This document shows, in pieces, positions 35,030 through 45,959 of a stretch of 64,000 bases of DNA. Where the stretch lies: positions 62,001 to 126,000 of the forward strand of contig JAUIRK010000786.1 in assembly GCA_030549495.1 (NCBI GenBank), written 5' to 3'. Source of the stretch: Nectonema munidae (taxonomy: Eukaryota; Nematomorpha; Nectonematoida; Nectonematidae). Each line of letters begins with the position of its first letter. The first letter of the stretch is position 1. Both the position numbers and the translations under genes were made by a program. Under the pieces are notes generated by a model. That model had not been told where the DNA came from. It did not search any database and saw nothing but the letters and a program-made list of their open reading frames with translations.

Positions 35030-36460
35030 GCTCATGGTCTCATTTAAAAAATAAAAACCAACATATAAACTAGAGTAGTAAAAAAATTGACACAATTGTT
35101 TATTCAAAAATTGTATGAATAATCCAATCAATGTTAATGGGATGGATGCATCTGCTTTGTGTAAACCAGGTTTTCTAGGTTTGGCTCTGTATTGGCCAAT
35201 TTAACTCTCATATCATTACTCACTTTCAATCTCTTTCGGGATTTGTTTTCAATGGCAAGGAACATGGAAAACGCTTGCTCATACACATATGTAGTGGCAA
35301 ATAGAATCATAACTTTCACAACCATCTTTCCAACTTCAGCCTGGGACTGTCGCATTTCAATCGAACAATCGCTATGAGACATTTCACAAAAAACATGTTT
35401 TGCACCTCCTTAATCAGATCAAATCCATAAACTGTTCTGGAATTAAGAAGTTTTCTGAGGCCAGATGGAAATTATAAACGCGTTTTTGATTAATTGATAA
35501 TTTTTCAAATTTTTGTAGTTTAGGAAAATAAAGAGAAATTTCTTGTCTAATATATGCTACACGGTGTTTTATTGCCTCCAGGATATCTTAAGATTTTCAT
35601 CAACAAATATTCTGGAAAATCGAGTTAAATTTTTTTGGTCTAAGAATGCCATAATTCCAGCTTCATTTCAAAAGCTGTCAATTTTTTATGACAATTGAGT
35701 ACTGTGATTACTTTCCTTGCAAGACATGGAATTGATAAACAAGAGTTGAAGGCATTTGCTTTAATTAAATAAGCAGTTTTATTGACTTCATTGAGAACAT
35801 TTTTAACCCACAATATATTGTTTTCATTATTAACGCTTGGCGATGAATAGCGCACTGTGTACCAATAACATTTGAAGATTTTGTTTTAATCCAAGTCTAA
35901 AAACAATCTGAGAGCACGGTCAGTACACACTTCAAGTGGACGTACTGGTTTAACATCTGCTGTAAAATATTGTCCACTTTGTCAAATATTTCTCTTGCAG
36001 TTTTTCTATTGCTATGAGCTTCGCAAAACAAAAAATTGCGTACGAGATGCTTGTCATACGTAAACGCAAGACTGAGCTAAGTTTGCAGTATCCATCGTTT
36101 CATTAAGCTGAATTGCAAAAAAAAAGTTGAAAATTAAAGTCTTCTAACGGTATAGTTTGACAGGAAGATAGGCTTCAACTTTAGCTCAGAACTTCTTAGC
36201 AGATTCAATATGATATTTGCAGCAATGTAATATCAACTGTTGTCCTATGTTGTGGGACTTTTTGATAACAGATATTTTTTTGAAAATTTATAGAAGGCTA
36301 ATATTTTGAAAAAAGAATCCCATGTTATCAAACCTGGATTTTTGTAATCGTCCAGCTTGACCTTTAAAATAGTCAATAGTTTTGTTTACTGAACTCGAGT
36401 GCTTCACTTCTAGTGCAGGCTTCACTTGACGGGCTTTAGATAAAAAAAAGGATGAAATGC
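35030..36460 (-). pseudogene. ZBED-type hAT transposase relic, minus strand
   Basis: Minus-strand frames read SPSVNNENNILWVKNVLNEV at about 35,840, then YVYEQAFSMFLAIENKSRKR at about 35,270, then KVSNDMRVKLANTEPNLENL and TKQMHPSH at 35,136. These are the middle and the C-terminal dimerisation domain of Charlie/ZBED5-like hAT proteins (CE.GFS.L..IK.K.R.rL). Several stops and frame changes separate the pieces. A sister copy in opposite orientation lies at 45.96-47.58 kb and shares even the 3' flank (ATTGATTGGATT). Confidence 0.8.
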
Positions 36461-37067
36461 TAGAATTAAAATTTTAAGTATGCATCGCCATATTTAATTT
36501 TTTATGCCATTAAGAAAAATGCACATTTATATCTACAAAATTATGTCCGAAAACTTATAAAAGAATAAAAATTGTACTCAATTCAAAGACTTATTTATTC
36601 TTTTAAATGTGACTTATTGGCAAAAATCGCAAATGACTTAATATCGATGCAACAGGTTACGCAAAACTATACACTCATTGACCCATTCTCTGCCACCATG
36701 GAACAGCTTCGCGATCCCCTAGGGCACCGTGGTCTCTCAGGAAATCTTCCATATGGAAATCTGTCTTTTTTAACGTTTGCAATATGTAAAGTTTCCAATA
36801 TTTGTTCGAATAAGTTATACGATTTCAAATTTTTTCTAGAACTGCAATCATAGCCCATGAGTGAGACAAATGCTATACAAGATGATAACTTTGAAGTGAA
36901 AAGCTATGAGCGGAAAAACAACGCAAAGAAAGATGATAAACGAGGTAGAAAGAGTCAAACTTAAATCAGAAAACTTCTTGCAATACAGTCTCTTCAAAGC
37001 AATCATCGTGTGTGATAAACACGTGTGTTAGACAAGACTTCTTTGTATTTCTTTTTCCAGTTTATGT
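36461..37067. other. Intergenic sequence between two transposon relics
   Basis: A GC-richer patch at 36,670-36,760 contains open frames on both strands, but neither has a recognisable family and no splice logic was found. Confidence 0.45.
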
Positions 37068-38244
37068 TTGATAGAACCAGATGTTCTCATTTTCATAAAG
37101 TGTCTTCTAATCAATTCTATACAAACTAACTCATCTCTTTGTACCTATTTTCTACTATTACACTCGATGGAATTGCTTAAAAATAATAAGGGTGGAGAAA
37201 AGCTATGTTATGAGAACTTCATGTACACGAAGAAATATAAGAGTAATTCAAAAATCCGATGGAAGTGTTCTCAAAAAGTAGCTTTTGGCTGCAAAGGCGC
37301 GATTACAACTCACCTGAATTTGTCCTCCATTTTTGTTCTGTAGAACATAGTCATGAGAGTAGTGAAGACCGTGTCTATGTAGCAAAAGCTAAAAATTTCA
37401 TGAAAGAAAATTCTACTGCAAACAGAGGCAATCCAGGCCAGATCATGGTTGATGTCGCAGTTACTATTCCGTTGAATGTTCGCGCAGCTCTCGGAAATCC
37501 TGACTCTATAAAACGATCAATAAGAAATCAAAAACGTGGATCACGAAAGAACCAGAATCTCTACAAAGTTTAACACTTCCTAGAGAATGCACGCTTCATG
37601 ATGGTAAAGAGTTTTTAATACATGACATCGGTGAAAATGCTCTTGATAGAGTTCTTGTATTCGCAACTGAAGAATCTCTACGTCTCCTTGCTAATTCTTC
37701 TGAGTGGTTTATGGATCGCACTTTCTCAGTAGCACCCAAACTTTTCAATCAACTGTATGTTATCCGTGCTTCCCTTTGTGAAACTGCTCAAACTTGTGTT
37801 TTTTCATTTCTTCCCAGTAAGTCACACGAAGTGTTTTACTGCTATAGTCAGAAAATGCGACAATATGGGTATCAACCTTGATCCAAGTACAATTGTATGT
37901 GATTTTGAACAAGCAGCAATAAATGCTGCTAAAAATTGCTTTGGTGAGCAAGCATATTAGTATGCATGGCTGCTTTTTTTCATTTGACACAGAACACATG
38001 GGAAAAAATACAAGAAATTGGTATCCAACAACAGTACCGTGTTAACGAAAACACAAGGCTTTTCTGTGGTATGATTAACAGCCTAGTTTTTCTTCCACTG
38101 GATAAAGTTTCGGAGGGACTGAATTATTTGAGAAAAAACATTCCAGATACGTTGACAGAGTTGTTGGACTATTTTGACAAAACCTACATCACTGGAACAT
38201 ATCGAAGCGTTCAGACACCTTCCTCTTGTGGAATTCATATGCGT
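37068..38244 (+). pseudogene. FLYWCH-MULE transposase relic
   Basis: The first frame encodes a FLYWCH zinc finger (NKGGEKLCYENFMYTKKY ... IRWKCSQ ... GCKGAITT). After a frame change the protein continues EHSHESSEDRVYVAK and, in further frames, WFMDRTFSVAPKLFNQLYVI, which carries the first MULE catalytic Asp. Next comes VCDFEQAAINAAKNCF with the second, and then LFHLTQN. Stops and frame changes occur near 37,340, 37,570, 37,890 and 37,958, so the copy is inactive. Its open frame (37,966-38,271) is interrupted at 38,245 by a piggyBac-type insertion. FLYWCH plus MULE is a common pairing in arthropod Mutator-like elements. Confidence 0.8.
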
Positions 38245-38639
38245 TTAACCCTATTAGTGCTGGGGGCGTAAAGCGCCCCCTTCACTAAAAAATTAATTGT
38301 AGAAAATTGGCTGAATCATATCCCTTCAAATTTTGTGACTTTTCCTAAAATCGCTAGCTGCATCTTTTAAAACCATTTTCATGGTAGTTGAATGACCCTT
38401 TCATGTCTAAAACTGTCAATCAAAATAAAAAATTAAAAAAATTTTCAGCAAAATTTTGACATTATCTGTACTTAACCTTATAACTTAGGATCTATATTAT
38501 ATAATACCCTGAAAATTTATAATTATATACAGTTTGGAACGCATAACACTTTATATATTTAATTTTTTTAATAATGATGGCTACTTTTTAGAAAATGTCA
38601 ATCAAAATTTTGATTGATCAAAAATATATCTAATAAAAT

Positions 38640-39630
38640 ATACCTTCAAATTTTACCCAAAATATATGTTTTTATACTAAATCGGTCATGCTGTTTTCAT
38701 TTCTGGACTCATTTTTTACATTTAGGATTTTAAAATACCTATAAGTGTTAATCAAATTTGTGGTTTACTTCTGAAAATTGTCTCAAAACATTCATTCACA
38801 TTTTACATAAAATATATGTGTTATACTAAATCGGCCATGCTAGTTTCATTTCTGGACTCATTTTTTACGTTTAGGATCTGAAAATAGCTATAAGTGTTAA
38901 TCAAATTTGCGGTTTACTTCTAAAAATTATCTCCAAAAACATTCATTCAAATTTTACAATGAAATATATGTGTTGTACTAAATCGGCCATGCTGGTTTCA
39001 TTTCTGGACTCATTTTTTACGTTTAGGATGTGAAAATACCTATAAATGCTAATTAAATTTGCGGTTTACTTCTAAAAATTGTCTCCAAAAACATTCATTC
39101 AAATTTTACAATTAAATATATGTTTTTATACCAAATCAACCATGCTGTTTTTATTTCTGAATTCATTTTTCACATTTAGAGGTTTTAAAATATCTGTCAA
39201 TATCAATCAAATTTGCGGTTTACTTCTAAAAGCTATCTCCAAAAATATTCTCTCAATTTTACATGAAATATATGTTTTTATACCAAATCGATGATGCTGT
39301 TTTCATTTTTGAACTCATTTTTTACATTTAGGATTTGAAAATACCTATAAGTATTAATCAAATTTGCGGTTTACTTCTGAAAATTGTCTCCAAAAATATT
39401 TTCTTGAAATATATGTTTTTATACCAAATCAATCATGCTGTCTCATTTCTGAACTCATTTTTTACATTTAGGATGTGAAAATACCTATAAGTGTTAATAA
39501 AATTTGCGGTTTACTTTTAAAAATTGTCTCCAAAAACATTCATTCAAATTTTACAATTAAATATATGTTTTTATACCAAATCAACCATGCTAGTTTCATT
39601 TATGGACAATTTTTGCAGTTTGAATTTGAA
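38640..39630 (+). repeat. Tandem array A, about 7 units of about 152 bp
   Basis: The landmark CATGCTG(T)TTTCATTTCTGG recurs at about 38,687, 38,836, 38,988, 39,141, 39,293, 39,434 and 39,586, giving steps of 149, 152, 153, 152, 141 and 152. Each unit also contains AAATTTGCGGTTTACTTCT and ACATTCATTCAAATTTTAC. Unit divergence is moderate, with the outer units most diverged. Confidence 0.95.
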
Positions 39631-40139
39631 AATAACTTTTTGTAATTGAACAATGAACATCACGAATGATTCATCAGAAAAAAACCTTTGAAATGAGAAT
39701 GGTTGACAAATATTCAGGCCTGATAATAAAATACACGATACTGATAAAAAAAGTCTAAGATCATCGAGAAGATTCTTTAATCAGAATGCTTTGAGAGAGG
39801 AAAAAAGTAATTTTATAATTATAAAAAAATTTTCGAACACACATTAAAGAATATAAATTTCTAATTAAAAAAGAGCTACCAAGAAAGGATCATCATGGAA
39901 TGAATAGCAAAATTACAATTATATATGACGTAGAGATTACAAGCCGATAACGAATTTGTAGCCAAAAAGATGGAGGTCCTATCGAGTTACATAAGTTACT
40001 GTAGAATGAAATATTTTGAGTGAATTAAACACCTAAAGTTAAATAAATTAAGAAAATAATTACCAGAGAAATACTGTAAGTAGACGTTATTTTTATGTTT
40101 ATATATTTGACATTGATTTACATGTTTAATCGATTTTTT

Positions 40140-41430
40140 TGACAGGTTTTATTGATTTCATTAAAAATGAACATCACCATTAAATTCTACATACTTGAAA
40201 TGTATAAAAAACTTTTTATAAGAATAAAAATTTTAATTTTGACATGGGCTGTCATATTTAAATTATTTTGTCAGGTTTGACTAATTTTTATAAAAATAAA
40301 AGGAATATAACCAGTAAACACAGCCTACTTGAAAATGGGTATATGTGTGTAAAATGCCATACACGGTAAACTTCATCACATCCCTATACTTTCTATTAAA
40401 CGTAATTCCCTAATTCAAAAAACCGTGCATGATCCTTTCTTTGAGATAAATCAATTTTTTGACAGTTTTGATTGATTTTCATAAAAAAATGAATATCACC
40501 ACTGAATTACCATGTTTAAAAATGGGTATATATCTGTAAAAAACTTTATATTATTACTTAGATAAAAAGTTTCTTTTTAAGATGAGCTGTCATATATAAA
40601 TTAATGCTTTGATAACTTTAATTGATTTTCATAAAAAAAAATGAATATCACTGGTGAATTCAGCATGCTTGAAAATGGGTGTATATGTGTAAATAACATT
40701 ATATAATTATTAGATAAAAAGTTTCTTTTTTGAGATGAGCTGTCATATGTAAATCACTTTTTTTATAGGTTTGAATGATTTTCATAAAAAATGAATATCA
40801 TTACTGAATTCAGCATGCTTGAAAATGGGTATATATGTGTAAAAACAATATATAATTATTTAGATAAAAAGCTTCTTTTTGAGATGAGCTGTCATATGTA
40901 AATCACTTTTTTGACAGGTTTAAATGATTTTCATAAAAAATGAATATCACCACTGAATTCAGCATATTTGAAAATGGGTATACATGTTTAAAAACCTTAT
41001 ATAATTATTTAGATAAATAGTTTCTTTTTGAGATGTGCTGTCACATTTAGATCAATTTTTTGACAGGTTTGAATGATTTTCATAAAAAATGAATATCACC
41101 ATGAATTCAGCATATTTGAAAATGCGTATACATGTGTAAAAACTTTATATAATTATTTAGATAAAAAGTTCCTTTTTGAGATAAGCTGTCACATTTAGAT
41201 ACATTTTTTGAAAGGTTTGATTGATTTTCATAAAAAATGAATATCACCACCGAATTCAGCATATTTAAAAATGGGTATACATGTGTAAAAAATTTTATAT
41301 ACTTATTTAAATAAAAAGTTCTTTTTGAGATGAACTGTCAAATATAAATCAATTTTATGACAGGTTTGATTGATTTTGATAAAAAAATGGACATCACCAC
41401 TGAATTCAGCATAGTTGAAATATAATATAA
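40140..41430 (+). repeat. Tandem array B, about 8-9 units of about 149 bp
   Basis: GAATTCAGCAT recurs at about 40,656, 40,806, 40,955, 41,103, 41,252 and 41,402, in steps of 148-150. Earlier, more diverged units lie near 40,180, 40,325 and 40,504. Every unit holds GAGATGAGCTGTCATAT, TTTTGACAGGTTTGATTG and AAAAATGAATATCACC. The unit sequence is not visibly related to array A. Confidence 0.95.
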
Positions 41431-41495
41431 CTCTGAGAAAAATAGGGCCCACAGCTCTTGAGCGGACAAATTTTGCCCAGCACTAATAGGGTTAA

Positions 41496-42180
41496 TACTT
41501 TTATGCATTTTTTAATAAAAAATTAACTTTTGATTTTTAATTAAATTAGTCTAATTCTTGGGTTCGTATGAAAACCGTATTTGTTTTTTCCTAAAGAGTT
41601 TATTTCTAAGGGCATTTTTTCGTAAGGGGATTTTTTCCTAAAGGGTTTTTTTCCTAAGGGCATTTTTCCTAAGGGCATTTTTTCCGCGCCCCGTTCTCTT
41701 TTTCGCTTTATTACATGTTATCTTATTGTTATATTAAATATAAAAAATTTATAAGTTGAAAATTTTTTTCGAATTTAGATAAATAATTTAAAAAAATAGT
41801 TAATAATTAACATCTCTTTAAAATACTCTAAATACATTATAAAACTTAAACGTTATGGATTTTATTTTTATTCTTAGAATTTTCTCACTTCCTTCTTGAA
41901 TTCTAATTTACTAATTGATATAATTTTAATTTGCCACCATGTTCTGAAGTATCATATTTTTGGTCTCTGATTAACTATTTGATTCATATTTAACATATCT
42001 GTCAGAATTTTCTGACTGGTTCGCTATTAATTTTTATGTACTTAATTATTTTCTGAAAATTTTTTTTAATTTAGACTTACAAGGTTTTGTGTTTCATAAT
42101 TCTAAAGTGTGTTTAAAATTTAGATGCGTAAATTTCCGAATTGTCTGTTTATTAATCTTTTTAATTTTAGAGATATATTT
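41496..42180. other. Intergenic sequence between mobile elements
   Basis: AT-rich, with a short local repeat near 41,590-41,690: four variants of (T)CCTAA(A/G)GGGCATTTTT in about 90 bases. No coding content was recognised. The downstream part of the MULE split at 38,245 would be expected here but could not be identified. Confidence 0.5.
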
Positions 42181-43300
42181 TTTATATAACAGGTAGGTTG
42201 GTAAGTAGGTAGATCTCAAAGCACTTTCCAATGTGTGCTGATATTCTAGCGTAAGCTTGAGATTTGGCTAAGTAGGATGGAGATATTGGTAAAGATAGGG
42301 AGGAGTTACGAATGTTATTCTAAAATAGAAAAGGAAGGAGGCAAATTAGTTTGTCATAGGTTTATCAACGGTGGTGAGAGTTGTTTTAATGGTGTCAATG
42401 AGGGTTGCAAGCGATTTTAGTAATGTTGGGTGTAACAGAAGATCTGAGAGTGCTGTTTGGAGATCTAATAAGCAAAGAAAGGCAGCAAATTAGAAGATCT
42501 TGGCGATGATAAGAGAAGATTTGACATGTGAAGATGAGATGGTAAGGCGTTTCTATTGTGTCGCATCCAAAACGACAGTATGGATTTTCACTAAATTTAA
42601 ATCGGAAGAGATATGCTTTGTATGGGCAGTGGCATGTTAACTAGCAAATAGTTGAACACGGTGGTGTAAATTTTTTGTTTTTGAAAGCTGTTTATATTGT
42701 GCTGATGTGTGGTAAAAAAGAGATTAGTGCATTTTGAGATGAAGATATGGACATCTGCCATTGTTCTAGAGAGAATAAGTGAATGTACGTTAGAAAGGTA
42801 TTGAGAGGTAGGGAGTTGATGAGAGGGATGTGGGAGGTTAGGTGTAAGTTTGAGGTTAAGTAGTCTACGAGGGAGTTTTCTGGTATGTTTAGGTTAGCAG
42901 GGCACCAGCATAGGTGTATGTGGAAATGTTTTGTAAGATTGATTAGGGAGGAGGCGAGAAGGTAGTTAATGTTTTCGGTAATCGTAGTTCAGCCGTGTAA
43001 AAAGCTGAAGATTTCGTATTCAACGATTGAAAGTAGAGGATTGAGCGTTGCCTGTGAAAGGGGCGAGTGGAAGAGCCTTTGAAGAAGGCCTAAGAAAAGA
43101 ATTACAGAGCGATTTCTTGGAAGCGTTTGTTAAGATACATAAGGAGGTTGATAAAGAATTAAAATGAACGTGTGAGAAGGATTATTTTGCAAAATATAAG
43201 GGTTTTTTGATTTGAAGTTGTAATGGTAGGGTGTTTGTTAGAATTTCTAGGCATTGCTTGGAAGTAGTACGATAGAGTTTGGCGATGCAAATTAGGCAAA
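42180..43300 (-). mobile_element. LINE 3' end with RNase H and CCHC knuckle, minus strand, decayed
   Basis: The plus strand is strikingly purine/G-rich because the element runs on the minus strand. Minus-strand frames read KLYRTTSKQCLEILTNTLPL at about 43,290 (the thumb region after reverse transcriptase), and later EYEIFSFLHG. HLCWCPANLNIPENSLVDYL near 42,900 corresponds to the RNase H W.P.H.gi.gNe..D block. Near 42,590-42,530 YCRFGCDTIETPYHLIFTC has the CCHC spacing of non-LTR knuckles (Cx3C, then H and C). This is an I/R1/Jockey-type architecture. Stops occur throughout. No poly(A) tail was identified at the 42,180 end. Confidence 0.75.
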
Positions 43301-43660
43301 GACTATTTTTATTATTTCTCTAACAAAAATTTTGTAATAAAACAGGAGAAGGTAACTAAAAAAATTATAGGTTTTGAAACTTTTTTTGTTTCAAATTCAA
43401 GAAGAAAAGAAAGTTTAACGTTTCGATAAAAATCAGTGATATAGACAATATCTATAATTAAATTTTTTAAAGTTATATATTTTTTTCAATTAGCTCAATC
43501 TAAAATATTTATAAATGATTTAACTAAACTTATAATGTAGCTTAATATTATTTTTCTATGATTAGTATGTACATAATCAAATAGAAACGAAAAAAATTCT
43601 TTCAAATGAATTCTTAAAAATATAAATTTTTGGTATTTTCTTTATTCAGGTATATCACAT
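43301..43660. other. AT-rich spacer
   Basis: No feature recognised between the LINE fragment and the Tigger relic. Confidence 0.5.
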
Positions 43661-45340
43661 TTTAAGAACTCCTGCTTTACGAAACCTCGGAATTACGATT
43701 TGGTCTTTTAAAAATGACAAATTCAAGGAAAAAGTACCAAATTTTAAAAATTTCTAAATAAATAAAATATTATTAATTACTGTTGTTTTGAAACATTTTC
43801 TGTTGACTTTTTTGCTTTCGTTTCGTTGGATGTTGAACGAAATGATTAAATGGAACAAACGTTTCATTTCTACTCTCTATGATGAATTAGACATACACTG
43901 ACGCACTGTTGTAGCAAGCTCTTGTGTTCTTTCCAGATAATTGTTGCTCTACCTATCAACAGACTTATTTTTATTCTTACTTCATTAAATGCCTCCACGT
44001 TGTCATTAAAAGAAAACATATTGAAACTTTACATAATGATAGAATGAAAAGGAAGGCTTCAACAGAAAAACCTTATTTGTCCTTATAAACAAAATATGAC
44101 ATGATAGCTTTATGAATGTGGTGAAACGATTAAAGTTATTTCAGAGAAATTCGATATACCTGCCTCAATGGTTTTCAGAATAATGAAAGAAAAAGATAAT
44201 TTTTTACAAAAATTAAAGAAGCTCAATCTTTGAACTCAATTTGGACAAAAACAAAAGAGGCACCGAATAGAAATTCTTTTAATAGCATGGAGCAACGACC
44301 AGATACAACGACGATATGTGCCTTTTTTCTTTTTACGGATTTTTGTCAAAACGAAAATTTCTAAGAACCATGCATGAGTAGCATTGGCTCGTTCTAACGC
44401 TACAAGAAAAGTGCAAATTCATAGGATTAAGGTTCAGGGAGAACCAGAAGTGGAGATGAAGATTTTGCTAGGAAGTTTCTTTAAGAATTGGAAAACATAA
44501 TTTAAGAAGGAAATTTTATACCATCCTAAATTTTTAATATTGATAAAACAGGACTCATCTCGAAAAGAATGACTTGGAAACTTTTATTTTCAAGGAGGAA
44601 TCCAGAATTGCAGGTTTGAAAGCAGCTAATGTTCGATTAATACTTCTCTTTGGTTGAAATGAAGAAAGTGATTCAAAATTTAAAAATATGCTCTTTATTT
44701 ACCGTGCAGAATACCCACAAGCGCTAAAGGGAATTGATAATAAAAAAAGGACTCCCACTCATTTGGAAGAGTAATAAGAAAGCCAGTATGACAGTCACTC
44801 TATTTCAAAAATGGTTTTCACAGAATTTCATCGCAAAAGTGAAAATATATTACCAAAAAAGGCATTCCCTTTGACCCATCTTTTCTTAAAAATCATAATC
44901 CAAATGTCAAACCGATGTTTTTAACTCAAAACGCTACTTCCCTCTTGCAATCCATAGATCAAGGAGTGATTAATATATTTAAGACAAATTATCTCGGTTA
45001 TACATTTGCAAAGTTAATTGAAGTCCCAGATAGTGAATGAGGACCATCAATTTCAGTAATTTGGAAAGGTTTTTACATTTTTAATGCAATGAAATTTATC
45101 CAAAAATGTTACACAAATGAACATAAAAGGAGTTTAGAAAAAACTTTCTCTCAATTTTTTAGTGGTTCTGCCAGTTTTGAAAATCCAGAAAAAAATTGTG
45201 CAAAGTGAATATGGAAACATTCTAAGCATCGAGCAGATATAAAGAAAAGGGGAAGGATAATGAAGAACAGAATAAAATTTTGATAAATTTATGTGTTTTC
45301 TTTTGACATTTTAATTTTTCAAAATCTCTAAAATGTCTAA
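43660..45340 (+). pseudogene. Tigger/Jerky-like transposase relic
   Basis: The left part contains CTTTACGAAACCTCGGAATTAC, a Tigger-like terminal sequence. Plus-strand frames then give LYECGETIKVISEKFDIPAS (HTH) near 44,115. GFKAANVRL-type text follows near 44,615, then EYPQALKG near 44,710, and FLTQNATSLLQSIDQGVI near 44,920. The last holds the third catalytic Asp in its (Q.DQGVI) context. Many stops and frame changes are present. It is clearly older than the Tigger at 23.7 kb and belongs to a different branch. Confidence 0.7.
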
Positions 45341-45597
45341 AAAATTTTCTTATGTCGGTTATAAATAAAAGATTTTTAGTACTTTTTTAAATAATTTTTG
45401 ACTATATTAATCATGAATAATCTATATTTTATTTTTGAAACTTTATATAGACATTTGCCTTATTTCTATTTATTGAATATTTTCTGATAATTTGTGTTTA
45501 ACATTAGCAGGGATGCATATCCTCAAAAAAATTTTTAAGGGGGAGGGGGGTGTAACTTTTTTTTTATTAATTTTCAACATTTAATATAACAGACTTT

Positions 45598-45870
45598 TTG
45601 TGCAATGAACACACCACGTTTATTGCTCGAGATTATACTTGCACTATAAGCTCTCAATCCCAATACAACTGCACGGATTATATCAATTCAAATTACCTTG
45701 TTTGTAATCCTGATTGCATCACTACATTCAAGTTCTGTGGTTTTCAAACTCCTTATAAAACTCCCTATGTGATCGTGAAGCAGTTCCATAGGGACCGAGA
45801 AGAGTCACTGAGTAGATCGTTTTGCCCAACATTGCATTCGCATTGGGTCATTTGTGATTTTTGCCAATAA
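45598..45870 (+). CDS. Cys-rich 90-codon open frame, unrecognised
   Basis: The frame has nine Cys in 90 residues (NYLVCNPDCITTFKFCGF; a final ICDFCQ) and no ATG at its start. AATATAACAG just upstream could be a splice acceptor, making it a terminal exon ending at TAA. The composition is unlike the AT-noise frames nearby. It matches no domain I know, and it lies between two transposon relics, so it may be part of an element or chance. Low confidence as a gene. Confidence 0.2.
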   Translation: MCNEHTTFIARDYTCTISSQSQYNCTDYINSNYLVCNPDCITTFKFCGFQTPYKTPYVIVKQFHRDREESLSRSFCPTLHSHWVICDFCQ

Positions 45871-45959
45871 GTCACATTTAAAAGTATAAATAATTTAGTC
45901 TATGAATTAAGTACTAGTTTTATTTTATTATTACTTTTTAGGCCTAATTTTATAGATTT

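Larger units (their letters stand above)
38249..41491. mobile_element. Non-autonomous piggyBac-type element, 3.24 kb, filled with tandem arrays
   Basis: The ends are a perfect 16-bp inverted repeat, CCCTATTAGTGCTGGG at 38,249 and its complement CCCAGCACTAATAGGG at 41,476-41,491. TTAA flanks them at 38,245-38,248 and 41,492-41,495. A CCC-starting end and a TTAA duplication define piggyBac-type insertions. There is no transposase inside. The left subterminal region forms a GC hairpin (GGGGGCG TAAAG CGCCCCC, about 38,263-38,281). The interior holds a seven-unit array of about 152 bp and an eight-unit or larger array of about 149 bp, separated by about 500 bp of unique sequence. The element sits in a FLYWCH-MULE. 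A decayed piggyBac transposase lies 9 kb away. Confidence 0.9.
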
